NCBI RefSeq assembly: GCF_900163965.1 | Contig: NZ_FULE01000031.1 | Span: 278,076 to 342,075, forward strand | Direction: 5' to 3' | Source of the DNA: Vibrio ruber DSM 16370 | GTDB lineage: Bacteria; Pseudomonadota; Gammaproteobacteria; Enterobacterales; Vibrionaceae | Length of the DNA stretch: 64,000 bases | Shown here: one piece after another, positions 38,876-49,648 of the stretch | Layout of the letters: the number at the start of each line of letters is the position of its first letter | Numbering within the stretch: position 1 is the first letter of the stretch | Translations under genes and position numbers: made by a program | Notes under the pieces: generated by a model | The model's input: only the letters and a program-made list of their open reading frames with translations | What the model was told of the DNA's origin: nothing | Databases searched by the model: none

Positions 38876-40240
38876 ATGCACATACATATACTCGGAATTT
38901 GTGGCACATTTATGGGTGGCGTTGCAACGCTGGCACGCCAGATGGGGCACCGGGTCACCGGCTCCGATGCCAATGTTTATCCACCGATGAGCACATTATT
39001 AGAATCTCAAGGCATTGAAATTATAGAAGGTTTTGATGTTGGTCAGCTCAATCCTCGTCCGGATTTAGTTGTTATCGGCAATGCATTAAGCCGGGGAAAC
39101 CCCTGTGTTGAGTACGTCTTGAATCATCACCTGCCCTATACATCCGGACCGCAGTGGCTGAGTGAGTTTCTGTTACGGGAACGGTGGGTTTTGGCGGTAT
39201 CCGGCACCCATGGAAAAACTACCACAGCCAGTATGCTGAGCTGGATATTAGAATACTGCGGCTATCAACCCGGTTTTCTGGTCGGCGGTGTACTCGGCAA
39301 CTTCGGAATTTCCGCCAGATTAGGTGAAAGTGACTTTTTTGTCGTTGAAGCTGATGAATATGACAGTGCTTTTTTCGATAAGCGATCTAAGTTTGTCCAC
39401 TACCATCCGAACACCCTGATCCTGAACAATCTAGAGTTCGATCATGCCGATATCTTCGACGATCTTGAAGCGATTAAGAAACAATTTCATCATTTGGTCC
39501 GGACGGTTCCCGGTATCGGCCGCATTCTGTCACCCCAAGATGATCCTGCTTTAAATGATGTTTTAGAGCGCGGGTGCTGGAGCGAACAAGAGTTTTGCGG
39601 TGAAAATGCAAACTGGAATGTAACAAAATTAGAAAAAGATGGATCTTCATTCCAAATTTCATTTAATGGTGAGATGGTTGGTACGGTGTCATGGGATTTG
39701 ATTGGTGATCATAATGTGCATAACGCCATGATGGCGGTTGCGGCAGCCCGACATGTCGGGGTTGTCCCCAATATGGCCTGTGAAGCGTTGGGCCACTTTA
39801 TTAATACCAAACGTCGTCTGGAACAGCGTGGTGAAGTGCATGGTGTGACGGTTTATGATGACTTTGCCCATCATCCGACGGCCATTCAACAAACATTGGC
39901 CGGGCTGCGTGCGAAAGTGGGCTCGCAACGAATTCTCGCAGTACTGGAACCTCGCTCGGCAACGATGAAAATGGGCGTGCATAAGCAGCTTCTCGCGGAT
40001 GCTTTAGTGCCGGCCGATATGGTGTTTATTTACCAGCCGCAGGAACTGGAATGGCCTGTTGCTGATGTGATTGCACAGTGTCACCAGCCGGGATATGTGG
40101 CCGATGATATTGATGCTTTGGTGCAACAAGTGATTCAGGTTGCGAGCCCCGGGGATTCGATTCTGGTGATGAGCAACGGTGGTTTCGGCGGGATTCATGA
40201 CAAACTACTGCAACAGTTAGAGAAGGGCTATAATGAGTGA
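38876..40240 (+). CDS. mpl: UDP-N-acetylmuramate:L-alanyl-gamma-D-glutamyl-meso-diaminopimelate ligase
   Basis: Mpl reattaches recycled murein tripeptide to UDP-MurNAc. It has 454 residues (E. coli 457). It is a Mur ligase with an N-terminal Rossmann region ([17 protein letters not shown]), the ATP loop [14 protein letters not shown] near residue 107, and [13 protein letters not shown]. The C-terminal domain contains [10 protein letters not shown]. The 3' end overlaps the ubiX start by 8 bases. Confidence 0.97.
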   Translation: MHIHILGICGTFMGGVATLARQMGHRVTGSDANVYPPMSTLLESQGIEIIEGFDVGQLNPRPDLVVIGNALSRGNPCVEYVLNHHLPYTSGPQWLSEFLLRERWVLAVSGTHGKTTTASMLSWILEYCGYQPGFLVGGVLGNFGISARLGESDFFVVEADEYDSAFFDKRSKFVHYHPNTLILNNLEFDHADIFDDLEAIKKQFHHLVRTVPGIGRILSPQDDPALNDVLERGCWSEQEFCGENANWNVTKLEKDGSSFQISFNGEMVGTVSWDLIGDHNVHNAMMAVAAARHVGVVPNMACEALGHFINTKRRLEQRGEVHGVTVYDDFAHHPTAIQQTLAGLRAKVGSQRILAVLEPRSATMKMGVHKQLLADALVPADMVFIYQPQELEWPVADVIAQCHQPGYVADDIDALVQQVIQVASPGDSILVMSNGGFGGIHDKLLQQLEKGYNE

Positions 40241-40856
40241 TATTCAGCGGGAAAAAGCCATCACATTAGCTTGGACCGGAGCCTCCGGTGCGCCTTACGG
40301 ATTACGTTTACTTCAGCATTTGCTGGCCGCGGATTATCAGGTGTATCTGTTGATTTCGTCAGCGGCGAGAGTGGTGCTGGCGACCGAGCACGGTTTGAAG
40401 CTTTCCGCAGCTCCGGACAAAGCCCATCAGACGCTGGTGGAGCATCTGCAATGCCGGAGTGAACAGTTGGTTGTCTGTGGCAAAGAAGATTGGTTTTCTC
40501 CGGTCGCTTCGGGTTCATCTGCACCGAAGCAAATGATCGTTTGCCCATGCTCTGCCGGGAGTGTCGCGTCGATTGCTTACGGCATGTCAGACAATTTGAT
40601 TGAACGGGCGGCTGATGTGGTGATCAAAGAAAAAGGACAACTGCTGCTGGTGGTACGGGAAACTCCTCTTTCAACCATTCATTTAGAAAATATGCTCAAG
40701 CTGTCTCAGGCTGGCGTGACGATTATGCCGGCTGCGCCCGGATTTTATCATCAGCCTGAGTCAATTGATGATTTAGTCGATTTTATGGTGGCGCGGATTC
40801 TTGATCATCTGGGAATCGAGCAGACGGTGGTGCCGCGTTGGGGATATCAGCACTGA
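40233..40856 (+). CDS. ubiX: Flavin prenyltransferase UbiX
   Basis: UbiX makes prenylated FMN, the cofactor of the ubiquinone decarboxylase UbiD. It has 207 residues (E. coli 189). The FMN-binding TGASGAPYG lies near residue 15. [27 protein letters not shown] is split by the active-site serines, and [14 protein letters not shown] is the usual C-terminal motif. Its start lies inside the mpl coding end. Confidence 0.96.
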   Translation: MSDIQREKAITLAWTGASGAPYGLRLLQHLLAADYQVYLLISSAARVVLATEHGLKLSAAPDKAHQTLVEHLQCRSEQLVVCGKEDWFSPVASGSSAPKQMIVCPCSAGSVASIAYGMSDNLIERAADVVIKEKGQLLLVVRETPLSTIHLENMLKLSQAGVTIMPAAPGFYHQPESIDDLVDFMVARILDHLGIEQTVVPRWGYQH

Positions 40857-40900
40857 ATCATCGGTAGCACATTGAGTCAATCCACAGTAAAATTGTCCGC

Positions 40901-41021
40901 ACTCATCGGGGAGCTTCGATGACAAACAACCGATTCGGTATGTTGTCATGGTGCTGAGATTGGGCAACAGCCCGGAACCCGCAACGACCTGAACCAGATA
41001 ATGCTGGCGTAGGAATTGAGT
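40901..41021 (+). promoter_or_regulatory. TPP (THI-element) riboswitch controlling thiBPQ
   Basis: The two diagnostic TPP-binding strings are present: GTGCTGAGATTGGG near 40951 and, near 40987, ACCTGAACCAGATAATGCTGG followed by CGTAGGAA. The outer P1 stem can form from ACTCA (40901-40905) and TGAGT (41017-41021). It lies 62 bases before thiB. A short hairpin TGAGGC/GCCTCA (41036-41049) between riboswitch and SD may belong to the expression platform. Confidence 0.95.
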
Positions 41022-41082
41022 TTGGTCTGCCTTTTTGAGGCCTGCCTCAACCCTGTGCCGCTCGTATCAAGGAGAGCGAGCT

Positions 41083-42099
41083 GTGACATCGAACTATTCT
41101 AAAGCCTCAATTTATGCAGGCATCTTCATCTCAAGTTTGACCGCCGGATTGGTGCAGGCGAAGTCCCCTGAACTGACCGTGTATACTTATGACTCTTTTA
41201 CCTCAGAATGGGGCCCCGGACCTGCAATTAAGCAAGCATTCGAGGCGCGCTGTCATTGCGAGCTGAATTATGTGGCACTCGATGACGGGGTCTCAATTCT
41301 CAACCGACTGCGCCTTGAAGGGAATCATAGTCAGGCGGATATTGTTCTGGGGCTGGATGACAGCCTGATGGCAGAAGCCAAACAGACAGGACTGCTAGCC
41401 AAACATCATGTCGATACCACAGCATTAACGCTCCCCAACGGCTGGCATGATGATGTATTTGTGCCTTACGATTATGGCTATTTTGCTTTTGTTTACCGTA
41501 AGGATTTACTCCCCAATCCACCACACAGTCTTAAATCACTGGTTGAGCAATCTCCTGATTTGAGAATCATTTATCAGGATCCGCGTACATCGACACCGGG
41601 GCAGGGGCTGCTGTTATGGATGAAATCCGTCTACGGTGATCAGGCAGCTCAAGCCTGGCAACAATTGGCGAAGAAAACGGTCACCGTTACCAAAGGTTGG
41701 TCGGAAGCCTATTCGATGTTTCTCAAAGGCGAATCGGATATGGTTCTGTCGTACACCACTTCACCGGCCTATCATCAGGTCGCTGAGCAGGATGATCGCT
41801 ATGCAGCTGCTGAGTTTTCGGAAGGGCATTATATGCAGGTCGAAGTGGCCGCTAAATTGGCGGGGAGTCCACATCAGGCGCTTGCCGATCAATTTATGCA
41901 GTTTATGTTGAGCGACGATTTTCAGTCAGTCATTCCGACAACGAACTGGATGTATCCGGTGACCTCGGTTGCGCTGCCGGATGCTTTCCGTCAGCTTGCT
42001 ATCCCGGAAAAATCATTGATGTTTTCCGCAGCAGAGGTTGCACACAACCGCAAACATTGGATTCGTGAGTGGCAAACTGCACTCACACAGGCTCGGTAG
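41083..42099 (+). CDS. thiB: Thiamine ABC transporter substrate-binding protein
   Basis: Periplasmic binding protein for thiamine and its phosphates. It has 338 residues from GTG 41083. The signal peptide runs to about GLVQA (residue 26). The mature start is SPELTVYTYDSFTSEWGPG, the family hallmark. The C-terminal WMYPVTS and the tryptophan-rich ligand regions are also present. SD aaggag lies 9 bases upstream. An earlier in-frame TTG (41035) would put coding sequence into the riboswitch hairpin, so I reject it. Confidence 0.95.
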   Translation: MTSNYSKASIYAGIFISSLTAGLVQAKSPELTVYTYDSFTSEWGPGPAIKQAFEARCHCELNYVALDDGVSILNRLRLEGNHSQADIVLGLDDSLMAEAKQTGLLAKHHVDTTALTLPNGWHDDVFVPYDYGYFAFVYRKDLLPNPPHSLKSLVEQSPDLRIIYQDPRTSTPGQGLLLWMKSVYGDQAAQAWQQLAKKTVTVTKGWSEAYSMFLKGESDMVLSYTTSPAYHQVAEQDDRYAAAEFSEGHYMQVEVAAKLAGSPHQALADQFMQFMLSDDFQSVIPTTNWMYPVTSVALPDAFRQLAIPEKSLMFSAAEVAHNRKHWIREWQTALTQAR

Positions 42100-42104
42100 T
42101 TGCA

Positions 42105-43712
42105 GTGGTGAGACTGCAACGGACGCCCCGAATCGGGCTCTGGGTCGCCACGGGCGTGGTGGCCTTTATTCTGAGTGCTTTCGGAGCATTATTGGTTCAT
42201 GCATCCGGTCTCGAACTGAGCACTGTGCTGAATGAACCTTATTATCTCCATGTCACGCGGTTTAGTTTTTATCAGGCACTGTTATCCACGTTACTGAGTG
42301 TGATTCCTGCGATTCCGGTGGCTTTGGCTTTACACCACCGTTCTTTTCCCGGCCGTGATTTGCTGATCAAACTATTTTCGATCACCTTGGTGATACCCGT
42401 GTTGGTCGGTGTGTTTGGGTTGCTCGCGATTTATGGGCGCAGCGGTTTTTTAGCCAGTGTACTGCAGGCACTACATTTGGATTTCAGCTTTTCGGTTTAT
42501 GGCTTGAACGGCATTTTACTGGCGCATGTGTTTTTTAACCTGCCTTATGCCAGTCGGCTGTTTTTACATACACTGGATATGATCCCGAGAGAGCAGAGTT
42601 TATTAGCTTGCCATTTGGGGATGACGCCGTGGCAAGTGTTTCGTTACGTCAACTGGCCGCGGATTCGCCAACAGCTTCCCCATGTCGCCGGATTGGTTTT
42701 CATGCTGTGTTTTACCAGCTTTGCGACTGTGATGGCTCTGGGTGGCGGGCCGCAGTCTACGACTATCGAACTGGCAATTTATCAGGCGATTAAGTTTGAT
42801 TTTGATCTGCGCGCCGGTGCGATGTTGGCTCTGTGGCAAATGTTACTGTGTGGGGCGTTGGCTTTTATGCTGCAAAGCATCACCAAAACTATCAACGCGA
42901 GTAGTCAGGGAGATTCTCCTCGCCAACCGTTATTTCGTGATAGTCGTTGGGCACGTTACTGGGATTGCGGATGGATTATTGGCTGTGGACTGTTAGTGCT
43001 GCCGCCGCTCGTCATGGTGATTATTTCCGGCCTCAATTCACACCTGTGGATAGTGCTGAGTGGTGCCGGTTTTTGGCAGGCATTCGGGAGCTCTTTACGT
43101 GTTGCGGTTGTGGCTGGTTCACTCGCTCTGGTTGCCGGGATCGGCGTATTGCTGACGAGCCGGAGTTGGCGACTGAATCATCAACGGCGGCGTGCCGATG
43201 GGCTGGAAACGATTGGTATGATGGTTTTGGTCACTCCGGGGTTGGTGATTAGTACCGGACTCTTTCTCCTGTTACGGACGTTTACCAATGCCTTTGATTT
43301 TGCCTATTGGGTCGTTGTGGCGGTCAATGCCATGATGGCTTTACCTTATGTGATTAAAACCTTACAGCAACCGCTATGGATGTTGGCGCAGCAGTATCAG
43401 TATCTGTGTGCCAGCCTGGGAATGCAGGGGTGGCGTCGTCTCTGGCTGGTGGAGTGGCGTGCTGTGAGAAAGCCGATTATTCACGCTTGGGTGATCAGCT
43501 TTTTGGTGGCAATGGGGGATTTAAGTGCCATTGCGTTATTTGGCAGTCAGGATTTCAGAACCTTGCCACTTTATCTTTATCAGTTACTGGGAAGCTATCA
43601 GATGGAATCGGCAGCGGTGGTAGCCAGCTGTTTATTGCTGATCAGTCTCGGATGCTTTTTTATTGCCGAGCGGCTGTTTCGGCGTGGGGGATATGTTAAT
43701 GCTGACGCTTGA
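42105..43712 (+). CDS. thiP: Thiamine ABC transporter permease
   Basis: A double-length inner-membrane permease of 535 residues with two homologous BPD_transp_1 halves. Each half ends in an EAA-type loop (LLACHLGMTPWQVFRYVNWP near residue 180; YLCASLGMQGWRRLWLVEWR near 465). The 12-helix layout matches E. coli ThiP (536 aa). The start is uncertain: GTG 42105 or GTG 42108, both directly after the thiB stop. Overlap with thiQ is about 14 bases. Confidence 0.93.
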   Translation: MVRLQRTPRIGLWVATGVVAFILSAFGALLVHASGLELSTVLNEPYYLHVTRFSFYQALLSTLLSVIPAIPVALALHHRSFPGRDLLIKLFSITLVIPVLVGVFGLLAIYGRSGFLASVLQALHLDFSFSVYGLNGILLAHVFFNLPYASRLFLHTLDMIPREQSLLACHLGMTPWQVFRYVNWPRIRQQLPHVAGLVFMLCFTSFATVMALGGGPQSTTIELAIYQAIKFDFDLRAGAMLALWQMLLCGALAFMLQSITKTINASSQGDSPRQPLFRDSRWARYWDCGWIIGCGLLVLPPLVMVIISGLNSHLWIVLSGAGFWQAFGSSLRVAVVAGSLALVAGIGVLLTSRSWRLNHQRRRADGLETIGMMVLVTPGLVISTGLFLLLRTFTNAFDFAYWVVVAVNAMMALPYVIKTLQQPLWMLAQQYQYLCASLGMQGWRRLWLVEWRAVRKPIIHAWVISFLVAMGDLSAIALFGSQDFRTLPLYLYQLLGSYQMESAAVVASCLLLISLGCFFIAERLFRRGGYVNADA

Positions 43713-44403
43713 TCAGGTACGTTATGAATATCAGCAAGAATGGTTTGATTTCTCGCTTTCGGTTTCTCAGGGCAGTATCTGGGCTTTGATGGGGCCAAGT
43801 GGTGCCGGAAAATCGACACTATTAAGTCTGGTTGCCGGGTTTATTACCCCAAGAGCCGGTGATATTCGGGTCAATGAGCAATCTATTTTGACCTTACCCC
43901 CCTATGAGCGTCCATTCTCAATGTTATTTCAGGAGCATAATCTGTTTTCTCATTTATCGGTACGTGACAACATTGGCTTGGGATTACACCCGGGATTAAA
44001 GCTGACGCGTAAAGACTGGGACAAAGTCACAGATGCTGCGCATCAGGTTGGGATTGAGACACTGTTAGAGCGACAACCGGAACAGTTGTCCGGCGGACAA
44101 AGGCAGCGGGTTGCCTTGGCACGCTGTTTTGTACAGGAACGTTCACACTGGTTATTGGATGAGCCTTTTTCAGCATTAGACCCGGTTTTACGGGCAGACA
44201 TGCTGACTTTGGTCAGACGCTTGGCTAATGAGCGCAATATCTCAGTCTTAATGGTTACCCATCATGTCAATGATGCCAAGAATATGGCCAGTCATTTTGC
44301 TTATATCGATGACAATCATGTTCAGGTCACAGGGGAAATAGAGACATTAGGGGAATCACACAAGAACGAGTCATTGGCGGCATTTATCCGCGCGGGAAAC
44401 TAA
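43699..44403 (+). CDS. thiQ: Thiamine ABC transporter ATP-binding protein
   Basis: ATPase of the ThiBPQ importer, 234 residues. Walker A is GPSGAGKSTLL (near residue 36), and the Q-loop is MLFQEHNLFSHL. The signature is LSGGQRQRVALARC, and Walker B is HWLLDEPFSALDP. The start at ATG 43699 gives MLTLDQVRYEY, in line with other ThiQ proteins, eight bases from a gtggggga SD. It overlaps thiP. Confidence 0.95.
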   Translation: MLTLDQVRYEYQQEWFDFSLSVSQGSIWALMGPSGAGKSTLLSLVAGFITPRAGDIRVNEQSILTLPPYERPFSMLFQEHNLFSHLSVRDNIGLGLHPGLKLTRKDWDKVTDAAHQVGIETLLERQPEQLSGGQRQRVALARCFVQERSHWLLDEPFSALDPVLRADMLTLVRRLANERNISVLMVTHHVNDAKNMASHFAYIDDNHVQVTGEIETLGESHKNESLAAFIRAGN

Positions 44404-44458
44404 TGCTCGAAGCAGCGCCATGCCTTCATGACGACATGACGGCTGCATCGCACGGATA

Positions 44459-44986
44459 TTACTCTGAGGTTTCTTCCAACGTTTTCAGCAGTTGAAAAAT
44501 TTCTCTGGCGGCTTTGGATGATTTCCCGCCCTGTTGTTCTTTTTTCGCCTTACGAACCAGATGACGGAGTTGCTGCCGATCCACTTCCGGGTGTTTTTCT
44601 ATGACGGCATTGATAGCCGAATCCCCTTCCTCAATCAATTGATCCCGCTGTTGTTCCAAACGGTGGAATGCAGCGGTTGCCTGAGCATGTTTGTTACGGT
44701 ATTTATCCAAGGCTGCCTGAATCGGTTCCACTTCGATATGACGCATCAAACGGCCAATATACTGAAGTTGTCGTCTTCTCGCTTCATTCTTAAAGCGTTG
44801 CGCATCATTGATTGCCTCGGCAAGCTCCGGTGGCAACGGGAACTTCTCCAAAGTGGCCGGCTTGAGTTCAACCAGTGCTTCCCCGAGTTGTTGCAGCTCA
44901 ATCATGTCATTCTTCATTTCGGTTTTACTAACCCAAATGATCTCTTCTTCCTCTTCCCAGGGAGCCTTTTGATTTTTTCGCGCCAT
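44459..44986 (-). CDS. darP: Ribosome-associated assembly factor DarP (YjgA)
   Basis: DarP (YjgA) binds late 50S precursors near the peptidyl transferase centre. It has 175 residues (E. coli 183). Features are an acidic start ([19 protein letters not shown]), the five-helix core with [18 protein letters not shown], and a C-terminal [14 protein letters not shown]. It is convergent with thiQ and divergent from pmbA, the latter as in E. coli. Confidence 0.94.
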   Translation of the reverse strand: MARKNQKAPWEEEEEIIWVSKTEMKNDMIELQQLGEALVELKPATLEKFPLPPELAEAINDAQRFKNEARRRQLQYIGRLMRHIEVEPIQAALDKYRNKHAQATAAFHRLEQQRDQLIEEGDSAINAVIEKHPEVDRQQLRHLVRKAKKEQQGGKSSKAAREIFQLLKTLEETSE

Positions 44987-45095
44987 AGTCTCTAACTTAT
45001 CTGCTTATCAATGTCCGTTATTTTAGCAAGAATCGTGGGGAGAACGAGAATTTCTTGTTATGCTATCGAAATAGTTTCAAAAAGAGACATCGGTT

Positions 45096-46442
45096 ATGAA
45101 TGTAAAACAGCAAGTTGCACAACAGCGAAGTGAGCTTGAAGCTGCGGTCGCGAAAGCTTTAGAGCTTGCATCATCACAAGCAGACGCCGCAGAAGTGGCG
45201 ATTACCAAGAGTACGGGGCTCAGTGTTTCAACCCGTTTTTGTGAAGTCGAGAATGTCGAATTTAATAGTGACGGTGCCTTGGGGATTACGGTTTACCGGG
45301 GGCAACGTAAAGGCAGTGCTTCAACATCGGATTTGAGTGAACAAGCGATTCAACAGACGGTATTGGCTGCATTGGATATTGCTCACTATACCTCGGAAGA
45401 TCCGTTTGCCGGCCCGGCACCCAAAGAACTGATGGTTAAAGATATCCCGGATTTGGATCTGTTTCACCCTGATGAGCCGAACCCGGATCAGGCTGCCAAC
45501 ATTGCGATTGCCGCAGAAAGAGCTGCGCTCGACTATAGCCCCAAGATCAAACAGAGTGACGGCGCGAGTTATGACAGCCACTACGGAGTGAAAGTTTACG
45601 GTAATAGTCATGGCTTGCTCGCCAGTTATGCATCCAGCCGTCATAGTATTAGTTGCTGTGTGATCGGGCAGGGCGAACAGGATCGCATGGAGCGAGATTA
45701 CAGCTATACCATTGCGCGCCATAAAGATGATTTGTGGACACCACAGCAGGTGGGTCAGCTTGCTGCCGAACGAACTGTGAACCGGTTGGATCCGCAGAAA
45801 CTGAAAACCGGTCATTATCCGGTGATGTTTGCACCTGAAGTTGCCACCGGTCTGATTGGTCATTTTGTGATGGCGATTTCCGGAGGTAATTTATATCGTA
45901 AATCATCATTTCTGTTGGATCATTTGGGCGAGAAAATTTTCCCTGACTGGTTCTCGATTGCTGAGCGACCGCATATTTTGCGCGGTTTAGCTTCCAGCCC
46001 GTTTGACAGTGAAGGCCTGGCAACCCGTGATTTAGACATTGTTACCGGTGGGGTGCTGGAGACTTATTTGCTGAGCAGCTATGCCGCAAGAAAGCTGAAT
46101 ATGGCACCGACCGGTCATGCCGGTGGAATTCATAACTGGTTTGTGAAATCTTCCGGTGAGCGGAACTTTGAGCAAATGCTGAAAGATATGGGCTCGGGCT
46201 TTTTGGTCACTGAAGTGATGGGGCAGGGCGTCAATATTGTTACCGGTGATTACTCACGCGGTGCGGCCGGTTTCTGGGTTGAAAATGGTGAGATTCAGTA
46301 TCCGGTCTCCGAAATTACCATCGCTGCGGGTCTGAAAGATATGTTTAGTAATATTGTTGCAGTCGGTAATGATGTTGATGTGCGCTCCCAGATTCAGACC
46401 GGTTCTATTTTGATAGAGTCAATGAAGGTCGCCGGGGAATAA
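45096..46442 (+). CDS. pmbA: Metalloprotease PmbA/TldE
   Basis: Subunit of the TldD/TldE protease, which processes ribosomally made peptides such as microcins and CcdA. It has 448 residues (E. coli 450). Family segments are [40 protein letters not shown] and [27 protein letters not shown] sequence. The catalytic HExxxH is carried by TldD, not TldE, and TldD is not in this window. A terminator follows. Confidence 0.96.
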   Translation: MNVKQQVAQQRSELEAAVAKALELASSQADAAEVAITKSTGLSVSTRFCEVENVEFNSDGALGITVYRGQRKGSASTSDLSEQAIQQTVLAALDIAHYTSEDPFAGPAPKELMVKDIPDLDLFHPDEPNPDQAANIAIAAERAALDYSPKIKQSDGASYDSHYGVKVYGNSHGLLASYASSRHSISCCVIGQGEQDRMERDYSYTIARHKDDLWTPQQVGQLAAERTVNRLDPQKLKTGHYPVMFAPEVATGLIGHFVMAISGGNLYRKSSFLLDHLGEKIFPDWFSIAERPHILRGLASSPFDSEGLATRDLDIVTGGVLETYLLSSYAARKLNMAPTGHAGGIHNWFVKSSGERNFEQMLKDMGSGFLVTEVMGQGVNIVTGDYSRGAAGFWVENGEIQYPVSEITIAAGLKDMFSNIVAVGNDVDVRSQIQTGSILIESMKVAGE

Positions 46443-46468
46443 TTATTTTTCTTCCATTAAATTGATTG

Positions 46469-46493
46469 AAACGGGCTTGATAGCCCGTTTTTT
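46469..46493 (+). terminator. Rho-independent terminator of pmbA
   Basis: Arms aaacgggct (46469-46477) and agcccgttt (46482-46490) enclose tgat and are followed by six T in total (46488-46493). It lies between pmbA and mgtE, which converge. Confidence 0.9.
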
Positions 46494-46525
46494 CTTAATG
46501 CGATAATCACCAGTTACAAAACACC

Positions 46526-47884
46526 TCAGGCGATAAAAATGGTCGCCAGTCCGAGAAAGACAAACAGACCAATCACGTCGGTAACCGTGGTGAGCGCCAT
46601 ACCGCCGGCGAGTGCCGGATCAATTTTCATCTTTTTCAGTATGATCGGAATAGTAACCCCGGCGATACCCGCGACGGTAAGATTGGTTAGCATTGCTGCT
46701 GAAATAATGCCACCGAGTAACCAGTTGCCTTTCCACAGCACGACGATACCGCCAATCAGCAAGGCCCACAGACAGCCGTTAAGCAGACCGACAGCCGCTT
46801 CTTTCAGTAGCAGCTCCCGTTTGTTACTGTCACCGATGTGTCCCAAAGCCAGACCACGGATCACCAGTGCAATGGTTTGGTTGCCGGCAACACCCCCCAT
46901 CGAGGGAACAATAGTCATCAGTACTGCGATCGAAGCCATTTGTTCCAGTGTGGTCTCAAACATATTGGAGACCGAAGCTGCGGCCAGTGCAGCAAGTACG
47001 TTGGCGCCCAGCCAGATACTCCGTTTCCGGGCCGATTTCATCACCGGTGCAAACGTATCTTCTTCATCATCCATCCCCGCTAAACTCATCATCGAGTGCT
47101 CAACATCTTCACGGATGACATCGACAACGTCATCGATGGTGATCCGGCCTAACAGGTGTTGTTCCGCATTGACAACCGGTGCTGAGACCCAGTTCCGCCG
47201 TTCAAACAAACTGGCAACGTCTGAATCTTTGGCATCGACCTGAATGGCTTCATCCGCATCTTCCATAATATCGCTGATGCGGACATCCGGTTGGCTGGTT
47301 AATAAGCTGGCAAGGGAGAGATGGCCGATGAGTCGGCTCTCTTCGTCAATCACATACAAGGCATCGGTTGCCTGTGGTAGTTCACCCCTCATCCGTAAAT
47401 AGCGGAGCACGACATCCACATCCACATCACCACGAATCGTGACAAAGTCGGTGTTCATCAGGCCACCGGCCGTATCCTCCGGATATGAGAGTGCCATTTC
47501 GACCCGAAGACGGTCGACGTTATCCATCTGGGATAGAATTTCTCGGGAGAGGCCATCAGGCAGGCTTCGCAAGACGTAAGCAAGGTCATCGGTGTCCATG
47601 CCTTCAGTCGCTTCTGCCAACCGTTCCGGTGCCATTTTGGACACCAGTGCGTCTTTGACATCTTCACTGAGTTCATCGAGGATTTCGCCGTAGTCTTCCG
47701 GATCGGTCAATTGCCAGAGGACATCACGACTTTTACGCGGTGAGGCTTCCAGAAGATGAGCAATATCTTCTGGTTCCATGTCCTGAAGTTGGCGGCGGAC
47801 ATGGACAAAACGACCATTTTCTAAGGCTTCTGTGACTTCCCGGAGGGTAAGGTGAGCCTGATCAAACTCAATATGCTCTGCCAT
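46526..47884 (-). CDS. mgtE: Magnesium transporter MgtE
   Basis: Mg2+-gated channel of 452 residues. The N domain, residues about 1-130, is helical and acidic. Two CBS domains follow (NTDFVTIRGDVDVDVVLRYL and DIMEDADEAIQVDAKDSDV). The membrane part has five helices and the pore signature MGGVAGNQTIALVIRGLALG near residue 325. It is transcribed leftward and converges with pmbA. It is separated from npr by 112 bases. Confidence 0.96.
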   Translation of the reverse strand: MAEHIEFDQAHLTLREVTEALENGRFVHVRRQLQDMEPEDIAHLLEASPRKSRDVLWQLTDPEDYGEILDELSEDVKDALVSKMAPERLAEATEGMDTDDLAYVLRSLPDGLSREILSQMDNVDRLRVEMALSYPEDTAGGLMNTDFVTIRGDVDVDVVLRYLRMRGELPQATDALYVIDEESRLIGHLSLASLLTSQPDVRISDIMEDADEAIQVDAKDSDVASLFERRNWVSAPVVNAEQHLLGRITIDDVVDVIREDVEHSMMSLAGMDDEEDTFAPVMKSARKRSIWLGANVLAALAAASVSNMFETTLEQMASIAVLMTIVPSMGGVAGNQTIALVIRGLALGHIGDSNKRELLLKEAAVGLLNGCLWALLIGGIVVLWKGNWLLGGIISAAMLTNLTVAGIAGVTIPIILKKMKIDPALAGGMALTTVTDVIGLFVFLGLATIFIA

Positions 47885-47996
47885 AACTTCCCCCTGTGTC
47901 GTATTTATTATGTAAGTGACATAGTAACTTAATTCTATGCCTGATTTAATAAGAAGTTATTGCAGGATGAAATTTATTTTTGCGTGAAAATAGTGG

Positions 47997-48275
47997 TTAG
48001 TCTTCTTCTTCGAATTTATCTTCAATTAAGCAGCAAACCGCGTCTAAGGCTGGCTCTGCTTCACTGCCTTCCGCAGAGATAGTGACATATTGTCCCTGTG
48101 CCGATTCAAGCATCAACAGCCCCATGACACCATCGGCTGTGGCTTCTTTTCCTTCCTGACTTCTAATGGTCAGGATAGCATCGAATGATTGGGCTAACTC
48201 CACAAGTTTAACGGCCGCTCTGGCATGAAGTCCCAGCTTATTCTCAATTAAAACCGTTTTACTGAGTTGTGGCAT
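47997..48275 (-). CDS. ptsO: Nitrogen PTS phosphocarrier NPr
   Basis: HPr-like protein of the nitrogen-related PTS, 92 residues (E. coli 90). The phosphorylation site is His17 in [27 protein letters not shown] is the second family motif. It passes phosphate from PtsP to PtsN. It is the last gene of the rpoN-hpf-ptsN-rapZ-npr set, 36 bases after rapZ. Confidence 0.96.
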   Translation of the reverse strand: MPQLSKTVLIENKLGLHARAAVKLVELAQSFDAILTIRSQEGKEATADGVMGLLMLESAQGQYVTISAEGSEAEPALDAVCCLIEDKFEEED

Positions 48276-48311
48276 CGCATGATCCTCTATTGGCTTATTC
48301 CAGCGTTGGTT

Positions 48312-49178
48312 TCAGGTGTGATGTTTCTCAAGTGAAGTATGGCGAATTTGTACCTGATGACCAAGTTGGGAGAAGTATTCTCCGATTTGTTGGGTCAGAT
48401 AAACAGACCGATGTTTTCCACCGGTACAGCCAATGGCAATGGTCAGATAGCTGCGATTATTTTTCTCCAGAGAAGGGAGCCAATAATCAATGAATGACTG
48501 AATATGCTGGCGCATATCAATCACCTCGGCGTGTTGCTCCAGAAACGATTTTACCGGTGCATCAAGCCCGGTGAATGCACGTAATTCAGGTTGCCAGTGA
48601 GGGTTGGGAAGAAAACGAACGTCGAAAACGAAATCAGCGTCGCTGGGTAATCCATATTTAAAACCGAAGGATTCAAAAACGATGATCAGGTGCTTACGCT
48701 CTCTTCCCTCGACGCGCATACGAACCGTTTCGCTCAGCTCGTGAATCGATTTATTGGTACTGTCGAGCAGCATGTCTGCTTGTTTTTTCAACGGTGCAAG
48801 GATCTGCTTTTCTTGAGCAATGGCTTGTGCCAGCGTTAAATTATTGTTGTGCAGGGAGAGCGGATGAATCCGGCGGGTTTCACTATAGCGTTTGAGCAGC
48901 GCGTCTTCGGTCGCATCAAGGAAAAGCACATTCACATCATACGAGACGGTACTTTTCAGTGAGCGGAAGGTTTCGCTGAGTATTGACGGATCATGGGGTA
49001 AGTTGCGGATATCAATGCTGACCGCGACATTCTGTTTACTGCCCTGAACCGATTGAAGAAAAGCATCCAATAAATCGATAGGGAGGTTATCAACACAATA
49101 GTATCCCAGATCTTCCAGCACCCTTAAGGCGACACTTTTGCCGGCACCGGACTGACCACTAACAACAATTAATCGCAT
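48312..49178 (-). CDS. rapZ: RNase adapter protein RapZ
   Basis: RapZ binds the sRNA GlmZ and delivers it to RNase E, so controlling GlmS and amino sugar supply. It has 288 residues (E. coli 284). Walker A is GQSGAGKS (8-15), Walker B region is [11 protein letters not shown], and the C-terminal RNA-binding domain has [13 protein letters not shown]. It lies between ptsN and npr, as in enterobacteria. Confidence 0.97.
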   Translation of the reverse strand: MRLIVVSGQSGAGKSVALRVLEDLGYYCVDNLPIDLLDAFLQSVQGSKQNVAVSIDIRNLPHDPSILSETFRSLKSTVSYDVNVLFLDATEDALLKRYSETRRIHPLSLHNNNLTLAQAIAQEKQILAPLKKQADMLLDSTNKSIHELSETVRMRVEGRERKHLIIVFESFGFKYGLPSDADFVFDVRFLPNPHWQPELRAFTGLDAPVKSFLEQHAEVIDMRQHIQSFIDYWLPSLEKNNRSYLTIAIGCTGGKHRSVYLTQQIGEYFSQLGHQVQIRHTSLEKHHT

Positions 49179-49196
49179 CGTGACATACTCAGAAAA

Positions 49197-49646
49197 TCAA
49201 GACTGGTCGATCATGATATCATAAAGTTCTTGATCGTTTTCAGCTTTACGAAGTTGCTTTAACACTTGTTTGTTATTCAGTCGTTCAGCCATTTGGGCGA
49301 GGGTTTTCAAATGGATTTGACATTGTTCTTCCGGGACAAACAAGGCAAACAGAATATCGACAGGACGATTATCGATCGCATCAAAATCGATTGGCTCCTC
49401 ACATTGAATGAGAACAGCAACTGCATTTTCACTGAACGACATTCTTGCATGTGGAATGGCAATGCCGTTACCGATACCGGTACTGCCAACTTTTTCTCGG
49501 GAGAGCATATTTTCGAACAGTTCGGTCGCATTCTGGCCCGTGTAATTAGCCGCTATTTCACTGATGATTTCTAATGCTCGTTTTTTGCTCGAACATTGGA
49601 CTGCACTTTTCGTGCAGTCCAGAGACAGAACTTCATTGAGTTGCAT
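49197..49646 (-). CDS. ptsN: PTS IIA-like nitrogen-regulatory protein PtsN (EIIA-Ntr)
   Basis: Signal-output protein of PTS-Ntr, 149 residues. His66 in GIAIPHARM is the phosphorylation site. The fold is the mannitol-type EIIA. In E. coli it controls K+ transport and other targets by its phosphorylation state. It is 2 bases from hpf, so translation is coupled. Confidence 0.97.
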   Translation of the reverse strand: MQLNEVLSLDCTKSAVQCSSKKRALEIISEIAANYTGQNATELFENMLSREKVGSTGIGNGIAIPHARMSFSENAVAVLIQCEEPIDFDAIDNRPVDILFALFVPEEQCQIHLKTLAQMAERLNNKQVLKQLRKAENDQELYDIMIDQS

Positions 49647-49648
49647 GA

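Noticed and set aside
41035..41082. Upstream TTG start for thiB
   Set aside because: It would add 16 residues before a normal signal peptide and use codons inside the riboswitch downstream hairpin. The GTG with aaggag is better.
46539..47243. A 234-codon frame opposite mgtE
   Set aside because: It has low-complexity Ser/Ala/Pro content with no SD. mgtE on the other strand is a complete, well-conserved gene.
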